64,000 nucleotides of DNA from contig BSDZ01000037.1 of NCBI GenBank assembly GCA_030268105.1, positions 62,001 to 126,000 of the forward strand, in the 5' to 3' direction. Position numbers and translations under genes: made by a program. The notes under the pieces are model-generated. The model saw only the letters and a list, made by a program, of their open reading frames with translations. It was not told the DNA's origin and made no database searches. Origin of the DNA: Volvox africanus. Lineage: Eukaryota; Chlorophyta; Chlorophyceae; Chlamydomonadales; Volvocaceae. Shown piece by piece: positions 18,263 to 30,453 of the stretch (positions within the stretch are counted from its first letter, which is position 1; each line of letters starts with the position of its first letter).

Positions 18263-18706
18263 AGCCAGGAGTTAAATGAGCAGTTTATTGCGAGGGTAAA
18301 AGAAAGGGTTTTAAGGCCGGTAGCAGTAGCGGGAATAAAGAATGCAGATAAGAGCCGAAGCTGGACATATGATCCAACTTACGTGCAACTTGAGGATATC
18401 AGGGATAATAAGGGAAGGATTCTAATAGCAGCTGGAACAACTATTAACCCGCTTGACAAGTTACAATGGGGCAAGAAAGTAATTCTGATTGACGGTGATA
18501 ATAGCGGGCAGATCAGCTGGGCGAAATCGCAGGATGGAATAATTACCCTGGTTCGGGGAGCCCCGCATATAGCTGCCAAGGCACTCAACCGCCGAGTTTA
18601 TTTTGATCAGGGCGGGTATTTATGTAAAAGGTCCAGGATTGAAGCAGTACCTGCCATTATTGAGCAGGATGGCCGCCTCTTGTGCATAACGGAGGAGGCA
18701 ATCTGA
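18263..18706 (+). pseudogene. traW: TraW, 3' part (U1)
   Basis: Here the frame is open from the junction (SQELNEQFIARVKERVLRPV) through SRSWTYDPTYVQLED to the stop at 18704-18706, without the 16-bp deletion of U0. It has no start: the 5' third, with its signal peptide, is replaced by the end of the helical coding region. GTG 18383 could start a shortened product. Its stop overlaps the traU ATG by one base, so the two were translationally coupled. Confidence 0.85.
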
Positions 18707-19136
18707 TGACTAGAAAACTGAAAGTTCCTGAATTATACTGTGTTATCGTTCTGACCTACTGTAGCATGATTGATAATTCGTGGGCAAAGGACGGTTGCGT
18801 TGGAAGGCCTGTAAATCCGGTAACTGATGTCTGCTGGTCGTGTCTGCTTCCAATCAAGATCGCCGGAGTTAATATCACCGGAGGGGATATTGATACCCCT
18901 ACCTCAAAATCCATATTATGTGCCTGCCCAAGACCAGGGATCCGGTAACTGATGTCTGCTGGTCGTGTCTGCTTCCAATCAAGATCGCCGGAGTTAATAT
19001 CACCCGAGGGGATATTGATACCCCTACCTCAAAATCCATATTATGTGCCTGCCCAAGACCAGGGATTCCTGTACCGGTGCCGGGAATTCCGATTGCCTTC
19101 TGGGAGCCGGCAAGGTTAGTTGACGTAACCAAATCA
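18706..19136 (+). pseudogene. traU: TraU, 5' part with two 125-bp repeats (U1)
   Basis: The native start is preceded by GGAGGAGG (18691-18698). From ATG the frame runs to CACPRPGIR and stops at 18948. The second repeat copy carries on in another frame to IAFWEPARLVDVTKS at 19136, where TraU homology ends next to the cytochrome b561 3' end. Confidence 0.85.
18817..19066. repeat. 125-bp tandem repeat, two copies (U1)
   Basis: Copies begin CCGGTAACTG at 18817 and 18942. The first has ACCGGAGGGG and the second ACCCGAGGGG. Confidence 0.97.
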
Positions 19137-19182
19137 AGTTTTATTTTAAAAATTCAACTGGAATTAAACTACTTTTTTATTG

Positions 19183-19722
19183 TTACTTTATCATTCGCAT
19201 AAGGATATTATTATCTTTGCGCACAAAATGATGGTATAACCCAGCACTTATATGTAACCCTATTAAAGCTGCAAATAAGAAGGCCGTAACTTCATGTAAA
19301 CTATTAAAAAAGCTAGCTAGAACTATATCCTTTACCAGAGGTGGTATTACAAATAAATTGAAAACGTTTGTCTCATGCCCTCCAAAACGCGACATTAAAA
19401 TTCCACTAACCGGCATTAAAAACATGAATATATAGAGGAGATAATGGGTAATCTTAGAAGCTAACTTTTGCCATAATGGTAAATCAGCTGGTAATCCTAA
19501 CTTTACATTAATAAAACGCCATAAAAGTCTTAACAATACAAAAAATAAAAGAACCACCCCTATTGCTTTATGCATAGCATATAGCTGCCACTTATCAGCC
19601 GATGGTAGCATCAATACCATGATAAAGCCAATAACCAGTAACCCTATTATGGCAATACCAATAAGCCAATGGAAAAATTTAGCAATTAATCCGTATGAGG
19701 ATAAGGTATTTTTGAGCATCAC
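19183..19722 (-). CDS. cybB: Cytochrome b561 (U1)
   Basis: Intact 179-residue frame. All four heme histidines listed for U0 are kept. Differs from U0 at VLMLP (S to L) and LLFF (V to L). Confidence 0.9.
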   Translation of the reverse strand: MMLKNTLSSYGLIAKFFHWLIGIAIIGLLVIGFIMVLMLPSADKWQLYAMHKAIGVVLLFFVLLRLLWRFINVKLGLPADLPLWQKLASKITHYLLYIFMFLMPVSGILMSRFGGHETNVFNLFVIPPLVKDIVLASFFNSLHEVTAFLFAALIGLHISAGLYHHFVRKDNNILMRMIK

Positions 19723-20539
19723 ACCTCCAAATAATAAGATTATTAATCAGAGCTTATTTTTCTAATATACGCAATAGATTTTAGTTTATAACATATACTT
19801 TCAAATATAGGGCGTTACTACAAAGTGGTTTTTGTGGATGCATTATGCCTGTTAATCCAAAAAGCCCCCCTGTAAGAGAATCATTACCGGTGCCATCAAT
19901 TGTTGCACTTCTTTCAAGGGATGGGCTAAAAGCATGCATTTAAGCAGATGCAGCGGCGAGGAAAAGGCCTTGGCTTTAAAAAAGGAGAAAAATTTATGCC
20001 ATGAAGTAGGTACTTACTGTCATGAAAAAATAGCACGGGGGTAAAAATCAATTTTGGAAAAAGCATTTTTATGATCAAATGATTGCTAATTTTGCTAAGG
20101 ATCATCTATTTCTAACTCTCCTCCTGCAGATATGGCAGTAATTTTTTCAAAAGCGTTTTTATCGAGGGGGACTTAGCAAAATCTGGTAGGTCTATTCCAT
20201 TAGACTCATTTTTTGTGTTTTAAATGGAAAATATACATTCCGCTTGCAATAAACTCACTAAGCCAGCTAATGTTGACCTGGGAGACCATATGCACGCTAA
20301 GGGATTACAACAGAGAAATTTTGAACTAAAAAACCCACCGCCAAGAAGTCGGTAAAAAAATAGTTAATGGCTTTATCTACATATAGAAATATAGTAATTG
20401 AAGTTGTAGATTTATTCACCTTAATTTACTATATTTTTATAAAGGAAATTTTCTGAATTTATAAGTTACTTATGTAACTAAAAAATAAAAGTCTGGAAGA
20501 AGGAAGAATCTCTAAAAGCATTACTCATTTAGAAAAAAT

Positions 20540-21052
20540 CTACTTTACTTCTGTGGTAACAGATAAAGGGGTCCTACCTTCAATTTTAACTTCTATCTCG
20601 AACTTGTCCCCTACGTTTAAAGCCCTCTTTAAATCAAAAAGCATAATATGAGTAGCTCCTGGCATAAGTTCTATAGCAGTTTTAGCTGATACTACTATTT
20701 TGTCGATAGATGTCATCCTGCTAACCCCTTTTTCATCTACAAAACTTTTGTGGAGCTCGACATTATTAGCAATGGTTGAAGCTGAAGCACCAATTATAAC
20801 AATATCTTTATCAGTAGTATTACTAATTTTCATATAGGCTGCTGAATTGTTATTTGGCGACATAGATTTTCTTGCCCACGCATCAGTAATTGCAATTTCT
20901 TTAACCTCGTTTGGTGTAGAAGGAGATGATGACGCAGTTACGCCCGGATTCCCTACATTAGCATTGGCAGTACTTTGCGCACTTGCTTCAGCATTAAAAA
21001 TAGAAGAAATAATAACAGAAAACGCGCTGCTTGTAAGAATATTCTTTTTCAT
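20540..21052 (-). CDS. PCuAC copper chaperone (U1)
   Basis: Intact, 170 residues, with the copper-site residues H101, M113, H135 and M137. It has TTDKD where U0 has TTHKD. Confidence 0.92.
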   Translation of the reverse strand: MKKNILTSSAFSVIISSIFNAEASAQSTANANVGNPGVTASSSPSTPNEVKEIAITDAWARKSMSPNNNSAAYMKISNTTDKDIVIIGASASTIANNVELHKSFVDEKGVSRMTSIDKIVVSAKTAIELMPGATHIMLFDLKRALNVGDKFEIEVKIEGRTPLSVTTEVK

Positions 21053-21210
21053 ATAAGCCCTTTGTTATATATCGTTGAATTGTGATTTGAACTCACTAAA
21101 ACAGGTTTTACATAGCGCATCTTAAATATCAAGAATTCTTTGGCAATTCATATTATTTGCTTTTTTATATGTGCGTTTTTGATAAAGAAAAATCAATATA
21201 GCTATAAAAT

Positions 21211-22059
21211 TCAAGCAAGCTTAAATTCGATGACCCGATTATGCCCTGACAAATCTTTGGAAATGACGATTCCGGTAAATGGGTACTCTTTTAAGATATT
21301 AATTAAGGCTTCAGATTGATTAAAACCGATTTCTAAAAATACTTTATTTTCAGTTTTTAAAAATTTATTTAATCCAGAAATTATCTTTTTATAATTAATT
21401 AAACCATTCTCCTTGGCGAAAAGCGCCATTTCTGGTTCATATAATATAGTTTCCTGTGCCATATATATTTTATTATCTGGAGAAATGTAGGGTGGATTGC
21501 TGATAATAAAATCAAACTACTTACCTAGTAAATTTGAATACCAATCACTTTTTATAAACTGAATTTGGGCAATAGTACCATGCAATTTAGCGTTTTCAGC
21601 AGCTAGCATAAGCGCTTCATCTGATATATCAGTAGCAATGATTTTAGCTTGGGGAATAAGAGCTGCAAGCGTAACAGCTATTGCTCCGCTACCTGTCCCA
21701 AGATCGAATATTGTAACTTCTTTATCGGTAAAGTTTTTTTGATATTCTAAAACCACCCTATCAATAATCAGTTCTGTTTCCGGTCTTGGAATCAAAACGT
21801 GTTTATTTACTATAAAATCTCTACCATAAAATTCTTTCTTCCCTACTATATAAGCTATAGGTTCTAGTAATTTCCGGCGTTTTATATACTCATAAAAAGC
21901 TGACTCTTCTTCTTGAGAGATCGCTTCGTTATACCTGATTAACAAATCTTCCTGAGTTGTTTTTAATATGGTGGATAATAAAATCCTTGATTCTAATTGC
22001 TTCGACGTAAAACTTTCAAGTTCCAGGGCACCCCAGGCTAAAGCTTCTCTTACTAACAT
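21211..22059 (-). pseudogene. prmC: PrmC, interrupted (U1)
   Basis: Same internal TAG after SNLLGK and same NSPY as in U0. It reads EVTIFDLG where U0 reads EVPILDLG, so the start of the SAM-binding loop is also altered. Confidence 0.88.
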
Positions 22060-22219
22060 AATTATTTTTAACCACCTTTTTGTATTTATAATACTTTATT
22101 CATCTTTAAATGGGGTATAAAATCCTCCTCAAGATAATCTCCTTCAGCTTCATAGCCATTTTTTAAGTAAAACTTTACTGCTGTAACACGTGCATGGCAG
22201 TAAAGGTTTTTAAAACCAT

Positions 22220-23299
22220 CAGGACTTCCGCAACAGAGATATTAATGTTAATTTAGTTAGTAGTTTAAGAAAATTAGTTATAAAATGAAATGATTACAAG
22301 AATAGAATACTGTCAGTATTTATTATCAAGCCAGACAAATTACACGATTACAAATTTTGCCAATCACGTAGAAGGTTTAAGCGATGATGAGGTAAGAAGA
22401 TATTTAGTAAATGCTAAATTATCACCAAGGTTGATATGGGAGCATGCTAAAGGTGAGATTATCTTTAGTCCTAACGGTAAACTGCTATTTGACGATAGTG
22501 TATTGGATAAAAGCTATTCAAATAATATTGAGGAAGTAAGGTATCAATACAGTGGTAATGCCAAGGGAGTCATAAAAGGTATAGGAGTTGTAAGATGTGT
22601 TTATGTTAATCCTGAAGAGAATAAGTTCTGGGTAGTAGATTATAGAATATTCAACCCCGATAAAGATGGTTTAACTAAAATCGAGCATGTTAAAAAATGC
22701 TGCGTAATGCTTATCACAGTAAAAAGGTTGCATTTAGCACAGTACTTATGGACAGTTGGTACGCAACGATCTCAATTCTACTTCAAATAGAATCTATCTG
22801 TAAATACTATTATTGTCCCATAAAGAGCAATCGATTAGTAGATGATTGTAAGGGAGTTAGGAACTACTGTAGAGTTGATTCTTTAGATTGGAGTACTGAT
22901 GATATTAGCAATGGGAAGGTTATAAAGATTCATAAATTTCCTAAGGATCATAAAGTGAAATTATTCAGGGTAACTGTTTCTACTCACAGAACTGACTATG
23001 TCATAACAAATGACATGGATCAAGATTCGCTTAAAGCTGTACAAGAAGAGTATGGGTTCAGGTGGAAAATTGAGGAATTTCATCGTGAAGTCAAACAAGT
23101 TACGGGTATCGAAAAATGCCAATGTAGAATAGGAAGGATACAGAGAAATCATATAGCCTGCGCTATCATGGTCTGGAATTGTCTAAAAAAAGTTGCAAAT
23201 GCTGCTTCTACTACTGTTTATCAAGTGAAAAGCGGGTTATTGCGAAATTATTTGATACGGGAATTGAGGAGCCCTAATTTGCCTTTTGCGTAAGTCCTG
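22220..23299 (+). mobile_element. IS4-like element, full length, frameshifted (U2)
   Basis: 1080 bp between CAGGACTTCCGCAA and TTGCGTAAGTCCTG, with ACCAT duplicated outside. One base shorter than the intact copy at 4850. Confidence 0.95.
22290..23293 (+). pseudogene. Transposase, one-base frameshift (U2)
   Basis: A G is missing at about 22694 (GTTAAAAAATG instead of GTTAAAGAAATG), so the first frame (22290-22790) leaves the correct reading after VKK and the second (22697-23293) begins MLRNAYHS. The first aspartate is in the first piece; the second aspartate and the glutamate are in the second, so neither piece is catalytic alone. Confidence 0.9.
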
Positions 23300-23599
23300 A
23301 CCATTCTTCTTTGCTACATCTTCACAAAAGATCATCATTCTTGAACCAATTCCCTTATTGGTCAAATTTTCTTTGACTACAACGCGCTGCATTTTACAGA
23401 TTTGGCCTTTCGGTACTTATACAGCAGTAGCAATTAATTCTAAACCATTAAGGCCAATAACTTGAATATGCTGTTTTTCTGCTAATAATTCAGATTCAGA
23501 AAAACTCAAACCTAAAGGTTTACGCAAAATGCGTTCCCTTTAAGCAATTGCCTTTTTATATTCAGAACTGCCATATTCTATAATTTTAAAGTTAATCTC

Positions 23600-23941
23600 T
23601 TAAAGCATAATAAATTTACCTAATAAAACAGTTTTTATCAGTTTAATAATAATCGTAACAGCATGGTAAATGGTTCTAATAATCAACTTTGAAAAATACA
23701 ATCCTTCGGCAGGAGCAGTAGGAGCTCCCTTTGATCTATCTTTCTGCTCCAGTATTTCTTTTATTTTTTCCGGTGGCCAAATACCCTTTCCTACCTGCAG
23801 CAGATTACCGATTATATTCCGTACCATATGGTGAAGAAATGAAATATCAGAAACATAAATTTCTATATTCTCCCCCTTTCGGATAATTTCTATATTTGAA
23901 ATGGTTTTTATAGGGGAACTAGACTGACACACTTTTAGCAA
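23600..23941 (-). pseudogene. truA: TruA 3' part (U2)
   Basis: Same sequence and same joint with bamB as in U1. Confidence 0.85.
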
Positions 23942-24161
23942 CTACCGGTTCGGCTATAATTGCATTCTTTGAAATCGTATAAGAACGAGCTTTCTTTTCT
24001 TTAAAAGGATTGCTTTTACCAGTGGAAAATAAAGGTAATTTTGCTGCTTCCACTTCAAGTTTTGGGGTTAAATCGACAAGATTTTTTACTTTTGTACTCC
24101 CTATGTTATCACAGCTTGCTAAATAAAAAATAGTTAGCAAGAATGCAAAGATTTTATTCAT
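23919..24161 (-). pseudogene. bamB: BamB-like lipoprotein N-terminal fragment (U2)
   Basis: 80-residue frame, identical in protein to U1. Could still give a small acylated peptide. Confidence 0.55.
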
Positions 24162-24190
24162 AATATATACCTAATATAGATTTATTAATT

Positions 24191-24396
24191 TTATGCCTTA
24201 ATAGAAATTCCAGCAATAATAGCTTTTGCTTGTTCCTTTATGATTGCTGAAGCTCGTGGTAGCTTAAGGGTTTCAATTGCATACTGCTTTGCTAAGTCCA
24301 ATTGGTTATTTTTTCAATAAAACAACGATTTTAACAGAGTAGCTGTTGCGTAAAAAACCTGCGAATCTTAAGTAAAATATTGTAAATATTCTCTTA
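24191..24396 (-). pseudogene. YfgM-like 3' end (U2)
   Basis: Carries both stops seen in U1 (after YFT and after LFY). Confidence 0.5.
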
Positions 24397-25329
24397 CTTT
24401 ATTTTCCTGTTCATTGCATCTTCATCTCTTCGTGGTCCTATTCCCTGTTCTTTAGCAGCTTCTAATTCAGTAAGTTTATTTTGATAATAAGTCTCAAGCA
24501 AAGCCGGCATTTCCTGCGGAGCAATGTCTCTCCTGTTAAAATGCTCTTCTAGAACCTGCATATTACGCTTTATATTTTGTTCTGCTTCCTCACTTATGGT
24601 ATCATAATGTTTTTCCCGCGCTATGAACTGGTCCTCTCCGAGTATCTTTGTTTTAAGCCGTTCTGCCTTATCAATCATACTAACCATTTCTGAGTCTTTC
24701 GCATATTCCCTCATGTATTTCTCACCCTTAAGTACAGGATTTGGATTATCCTTGTCAGCTTTGGTTAGCTCCTGATAAACTTTATGTTGTATTTCTTGCT
24801 GGGCTAGTGCTCTATACGCCTCTAAGTTTGAATCGCCGCCAACTTTAGCCCTAGCAATAAATTCTGGCGATATTACACTTTCTCCTTTAAGTTTGCTTAA
24901 ACTATCTATTTTCATTGCTACCGGTTGATACTCTTGTTCTCTTGCCCTATCTGCCAGTATTTCATTATACGTCTGCAAGCGGTAATTTTCAGCGTCTTTA
25001 TTCATATCAATATTATTCCATGCTCCGCCGGCAAAAGTATTACCGATAGCTTTAAGAGTTTCATTATCGCTTTCACCCACAACTTTTCTATACGCCTCAT
25101 GTTTTAAATTCTCATATCCAACATATAATTCTTCCCCAAGCTGTTTCTGCTTTTCTTTTTCAAGATTCTGTTTAATTTTAACTTTATGTTGCAGCTCTTT
25201 TAGTGACCTAAAGGTAGAATTATGTTTACCAAGAAGCCCTACCCCTCTTTCTGATAATGCCTGATAGGCATCAACATAAGCTTCTGCATATTTCCTTGAA
25301 TAATCAGCATCATCTGCCAGCTCCCGCCA
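24394..25329 (-). pseudogene. 3' part of helical, possibly TraA-type gene (U2)
   Basis: Open throughout from the junction, without the U1 stop. An internal GTG (25080) could start a 228-residue product. NMQVLEEH here and in U3-U5, NMKVLEEH in U1. Confidence 0.5.
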
Positions 25330-25330
25330 G

Positions 25331-28300
25331 GATTAAAAAACAAGGCGCAGCAAGAAAGCTTGAAATTGAAAAAGATGCTGACGTAGCTACAGCCCCTAAG
25401 TTTACTAAAGAAGTTGTTGTCCGCAGTAAAGAAAAACTTTCAACGAAAGAAAAATTTCAAACTAAAGAAGGAATTGATTCAGAAACTGTAACCGGACAAC
25501 AATTATGGTCTAAATTAGTTGAATATACCCAATCAGGTAGTACAGGTACATCTACTAACCCGCAAGGATTATCGATTCCGGAAATTTCATTGTACGAAAC
25601 ATCGTTAGAAAAAAATGCGGTACGACAATTTCCTAGCCAACGAATAGTTTATTTAGAAAAGAAGCCGTCAGGTATATACGCACCTACTAGTGCAGACGGT
25701 TATGACACCCTACGAGGGGTACCTGAATATAATAAGGTACTTAAACAAAGGAAACCTTTAGATGCTCAACACCGGGTTATAATAGACAGGGAACTGCTAA
25801 TACTTAAACAACTCGGAGAGTTACAAGTAATCCTAGGCCGTTTTACTGCTTTAAAAAACCATCCTAATGTAAGTCAGACTGTAGAAAGGTCTAGCATGTT
25901 TAGTATGCTGACCGACGTAACAACGGACGGATCGCTATATGATAAGGCTAAGGATAGCGCAAGTAAAGGCGTTGATCTGGTTTTTTCCGATTTTTTCTCA
26001 ATAATTGACTTTTTTTATAACCCCGGATTTGACAAAGAAAGCGGGCTTGATCAACTGCTTGATAATATTAAGTCTAAATCAGGCAAGCTTTGGCTTGCAC
26101 ATCTGGGAACGGAAAAGCTCCTTAGTGAGCTTAATAACTTCATGCGATCATTATCAATAATTGAACCGGATGGGATGCTCAAATGGAAACAGCCTGAGGA
26201 GATTAAAGAAATAATAAGAACCCAATTTGATAAAATTCCTGCGAGTTTATTTGTACCGATATTACCGTTAGAGCCGGTAGTGCGGCTTTGTTAAGTGTAA
26301 TGCCGAACTATTGAGACGTAGACTATCAGACATAAGGAAGCCTGACGTAATTACGAGAAAGTAGAGTTACATATTATCTGATAGTAAGGAGTCCAAATAG
26401 TTCGTTCTAGAGTCGGCACATATACTTGTGCGTATAGCACTACAAACAGTACGAACGCGGGTCGATAGCTTACCGCCGAGTACAGCTACAACAGCGGGAT
26501 TGTTGCTAGTATGGATCGCTATATCCAACTGATATACCATTTTATAACACGAACAACCCCGATGTTATCCCGGTTATTATGTCTTATATTGAGGATTACT
26601 TATCATCGGATCCGGAATTTATACCAACTTTCAAGAATAAAATTGAGGTAGAAATATCCTCGTTTCTAGCGAGTTACAAGTTATCGGAAAACAACTAAGA
26701 CCAATTGAAGAAGCGGTAGAATTAGCGGAACATATCAAACAATCAAGTAATCAAGAGCAAAATGTTTTAGAACAACGTGATAGGTATTCACTTGGGGATA
26801 AGGATATTGAAGGTATTGTGGTTGATTCGAGATTAGATTTCATTAAGGATAAAATTCAAGCTCTTGAAAGTGTAAATTTGCTAGGGCTCAATCCACTTTC
26901 TCCAAATATTATACAGATTTTATACAAAACCCGGATTACGCAACTTGAAGATGATTGTAGCAGAAAAGAATCTTTTGCCGGTATAGTAAAAGAAGAAATA
27001 AAGGAAGTTCAAGCACTGATAAAGGTTTTAAGCGGAGGTAGTGGAGAAAACACTGCGCAACGGCAACATGATAAATTAAGAGATATTATAAAAGCAAAAC
27101 AAGAGAGTATTGCAGAGCTTAACCAAAAGCTTTTAGAGAGTAAATCCCAAAGCACCGGAGAAAGAGCAGAGGTGCCTATTCAGGGACAATCTGCTGAAAT
27201 ATGGCTTGCTCAAGGAGATAGAGTCAGCAGAATCAGAGTTGTTGCAATATCAAGAATTGCAACAACAAACTAATCCTTATGAAAGTTTATGCGAGAAGAT
27301 AAAAGAATTAGAACAAGAGCTTAGTGAATTAGATAAATCAAAAGCCGAATTAGAAATTTATCGAGTAGAATTAGGACAACAGTTACGAAATTTTTATTTA
27401 CTAAAATCTGACGAACAACAAAAAATATCTAGTTTAATTCAACAGGCATATAAATCAAGAAGCGATATATTGCAAGCAATTCCTACCTCTGATACCGCAA
27501 GAGTTAATGAAGGAGTAAAGAAGTATAGTGAGATAATTAATTTGCGTAAGGAATTTCAAAGGAAATTTAACTCGGAAATGACAAAAGATTTTAGTAAGCT
27601 TAAAGCTTTGTTGAGCCCAAGCTCTTTAGATAAAACAGCTGATGCGTTAGAAAGTTATGAGAAGTTTAAAGATTTAGCATCAACGATCAGGGCCTATCCG
27701 CCACAAGTAAAAAAAGCATTAAAAGAAACATTAAAACAACCAAATCAAGATCCTAAACTGGTATTAGAAGCTTTACGGGCTAAAATATCCAAAATTACCG
27801 ATAAAAAAGTAAAAACTTTTAATAATCCGGACTAGCTGAAGGAATGTATAAAAACTTATACAAAATACAAGACTTTAGAAAAAGAAATAATGGAATTCTC
27901 AACACCATACAAAAATAGTTATAAACAAGATACGTTATTCGGTAAACTGAAGATTTTATTTAATACGGTGGCCTTGCGTAATGACTTAGGAGGGGAAGAA
28001 TCGTTCCCTTTATGGAAACTGCGTCAGGAAAAAGGACAGTTAATTAATAAAAGGCTCGAGCTAGAATCTATGCTTCCTGATTTACTTCAGGCGCTTATCG
28101 AGCTTAGTAACAGCCCTGAAGAGTGGTTTGAGGCAATAAAAGTTTTTTCTGAGGAATACAACGAAAAAGTTAAAAAGCTCTCTCAAAAAGTTCCTGAATT
28201 AATTGAAGCCGTCATTGGTTTACAATTTAACACAATAGATGATATGGGTGGCAAAGACAAACGGGGGAGAGATTACCTTTTGGAAACCATTCTTAAGGGG

Positions 28301-29532
28301 ATAACAATTTCAGCTAAAGGTCAGCAAGTGCTGCCCAACACTAAGATTGAATGTAAGCATATTGTACAAATGCTCCACATGGAGGGGATTCCCAAAAAGC
28401 AGCTGATTGAGGCTATACAAGCTTACCACGAACTTAGCAGAGGTGAATTTGATAAATTAGATAGTGAAATATATACTCTACAGGAGCGGATTGAACAAAA
28501 AGAACGGGAGCTTTATCAGTCAATGCTTTCTGATTATGAAATACAACAGGGAAAAATCCTTGCTCTACGCCACCAAACGCTAGATGATCTGAACCAAGTT
28601 ATCAGTGAATTTAAAAAAAACCTCTCTTTACCGGAAAAGGGTAAAGCTAAGTTAGGGGATCGCCAATCCTTATGGCCGGCTACTCTAGAGAAAATATTCC
28701 AATTATTGCTTTCATGGGAAGATGCTCTAACTCAACAAGAAAATCAAGCTCTAACCAAATGGGGGAGAGCTCCGTTACAATGCGCAGAAAAAACTTCAGT
28801 TCCATGGAGTAAATATTTAAAAGATAATAAATTAGCACCGGTGATAGGACAAGAATGGCTGGCTCTAGAAGCATTAAATAGGATTTTAGCCGATTGGGAA
28901 AAACTTTAGGATAATGGAAAACGGCTCTGGAGCAACAGCAAGGAATATCCTTAACCGGAGAGGAAAAGGCATTTTTACAGATTGCGATGCAGCTGCTCAG
29001 AAAAATAGATGATGCTTTGATTAGCGGTTCAACTAATGAGACACTGGCTGATTTAAGAGAAGAAAGAAGGGCTTTAGAAAGAGAAAAAGCGCAGATTGCT
29101 ATGGATTCTGATAAATTGAGCTTTTATCATAAACTTTATCAAGCTCGAATTACGGTAGAGCTAGTGCAGATTTGAAATACAGACGGTGAATTAATAAGGT
29201 CTTTAACAAAGTTGAAAGAGGCGGCAGATATTAAGGATAAACAAGCTATTACGAAATTGTTAACGGTGATACCTAAAGTTAGTAGCTTTGCATTAGAATT
29301 AACCGGTTCAGGAAAACCATTAGAAAAAGAATTAGAACAAATATTTATACTTAATAAATATTATAACTTTGATCCTGAAACCGGAAATATTAAAGGAGAT
29401 GACGATACGATACCGAACATATTAAGAGATATAGAATTGCTTATCGGATCATTCTTGGATATGGAAGATTCATATCAAAAGGCTGACAGCAAAACGGTAG
29501 AAATAATAAAATACAGGCTTTATAAATTTTAG
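25331..29532 (+). pseudogene. Long helical coding region, degraded (U2)
   Basis: Same lesions as U1. Reads DLVFSDFF and WLAHLG where U1 reads DLFFSDFF and WLGHLG. Confidence 0.7.
26309..26554. repeat. 246-bp structured insertion (U2)
   Basis: Three substitutions against the U1 copy (ATAAGG for ATATGG, TTACGAG for TTACAAG, GTCGGC for GTTGGC). The pairing arms are unchanged. Confidence 0.75.
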
Positions 29533-29533
29533 A

Positions 29534-29977
29534 AGCCAGGAGTTAAATGAGCAGTTTATTGCGAGGGTAAAAGAAAGGGTTTTAAGGCCGGTAGCAGTAG
29601 CGGGAATAAAGAATGCAGATAAGAGCCGAAGCTGGACATATGATCCAACTTACGTGCAACTTGAGGATATCAGGGATAATAAGGGAAGGATTCTAATAGC
29701 AGCTGGAACAACTATTAACCCGCTTGACAAGTTACAATGGGGCAAGAAAGTAATTCTGATTGACGGTGATAATAGCGGGCAGATCAGCTGGGCGAAATCG
29801 CAGGATGGAATAATTACCCTGGTTCGGGGAGCCCCGCATATAGCTGCCAAGGCACTCAACCGCCGAGTTTATTTTGATCAGGGCGGGTATTTATGTAAAA
29901 GGTCCAGGATTGAAGCAGTACCTGCCATTATTGAGCAGGATGGCCGCCTCTTGTGCATAACGGAGGAGGCAATCTGA
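29534..29977 (+). pseudogene. traW: TraW 3' part (U2)
   Basis: As in U1, without the 16-bp deletion. Confidence 0.85.
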
Positions 29978-30407
29978 TGACTAGAAAACTGAAAGTTCCT
30001 GAATTATACTGTGTTATCGTTCTGACCTACTGTAGCATGATTGATAATTCGTGGGCAAAGGACGGTTGCGTTGGAAGGCCTGTAAATCCGGTAACTGATG
30101 TCTGCTGGTCGTGTCTGCTTCCAATCAAGATCGCCGGAGTTAATATCACCGGAGGGGATATTGATACCCCTACCTCAAAATCCATATTATGTGCCTGCCC
30201 AAGACCAGGGATCCGGTAACTGATGTCTGCTGGTCGTGTCTGCTTCCAATCAAGATCGCCGGAGTTAATATCACCCGAGGGGATATTGATACCCCTACCT
30301 CAAAATCCATATTATGTGCCTGCCCAAGACCAGGGATTCCTGTACCGGTGCCGGGAATTCCGATTGCCTTCTGGGAGCCGGCAAGGTTAGTTGACGTAAC
30401 CAAATCA
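29977..30407 (+). pseudogene. traU: TraU 5' part (U2)
   Basis: As in U1, frame broken by the second repeat copy. Confidence 0.85.
30088..30337. repeat. 125-bp tandem repeat, two copies (U2)
   Basis: Same two-copy state and same first-copy variant as U1. Confidence 0.97.
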
Positions 30408-30453
30408 AGTTTTATTTTAAAAATTCAACTGGAATTAAACTACTTTTTTATTG

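Larger units (their letters stand above)
11602..22219. repeat. Tandem unit U1 (5' truncated)
   Basis: First head-to-tail unit. It starts inside the IS, so it lacks the first 650 or so bp of that element. Otherwise it is collinear with U2. It carries the 246-bp insertion and two 125-bp repeats. Confidence 0.95.
22086..23608 (-). pseudogene. GNAT acetyltransferase split by the IS (U1/U2 border)
   Basis: The N-terminal part (23300-23608) and the C-terminal part (22086-22219) face the two IS ends. ACCAT stands on both sides of the IS (22215-22219 and 23300-23304). Removing the IS and one ACCAT joins AKKN to GFKNLYCHARV in one frame, which proves one gene and a 5-bp target duplication. The three stops described for U1 are present. 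Co-oriented with truA upstream and prmC 26 bp downstream, so it belonged to their operon. Confidence 0.8.

Noticed and set aside
18899..19132. Glycine- and serine-rich frame opposite the traU repeats (77 residues)
   Set aside because: Antisense to recognisable TraU motifs and arising from the repeat.
22290..23293. Programmed frameshifting at the A run of the transposase (GTTAAAAAATG)
   Set aside because: The copy at 4856-5860 is a single open frame with an extra G at this site, so the two-piece state is a mutation; slippage would at best rescue it rarely.
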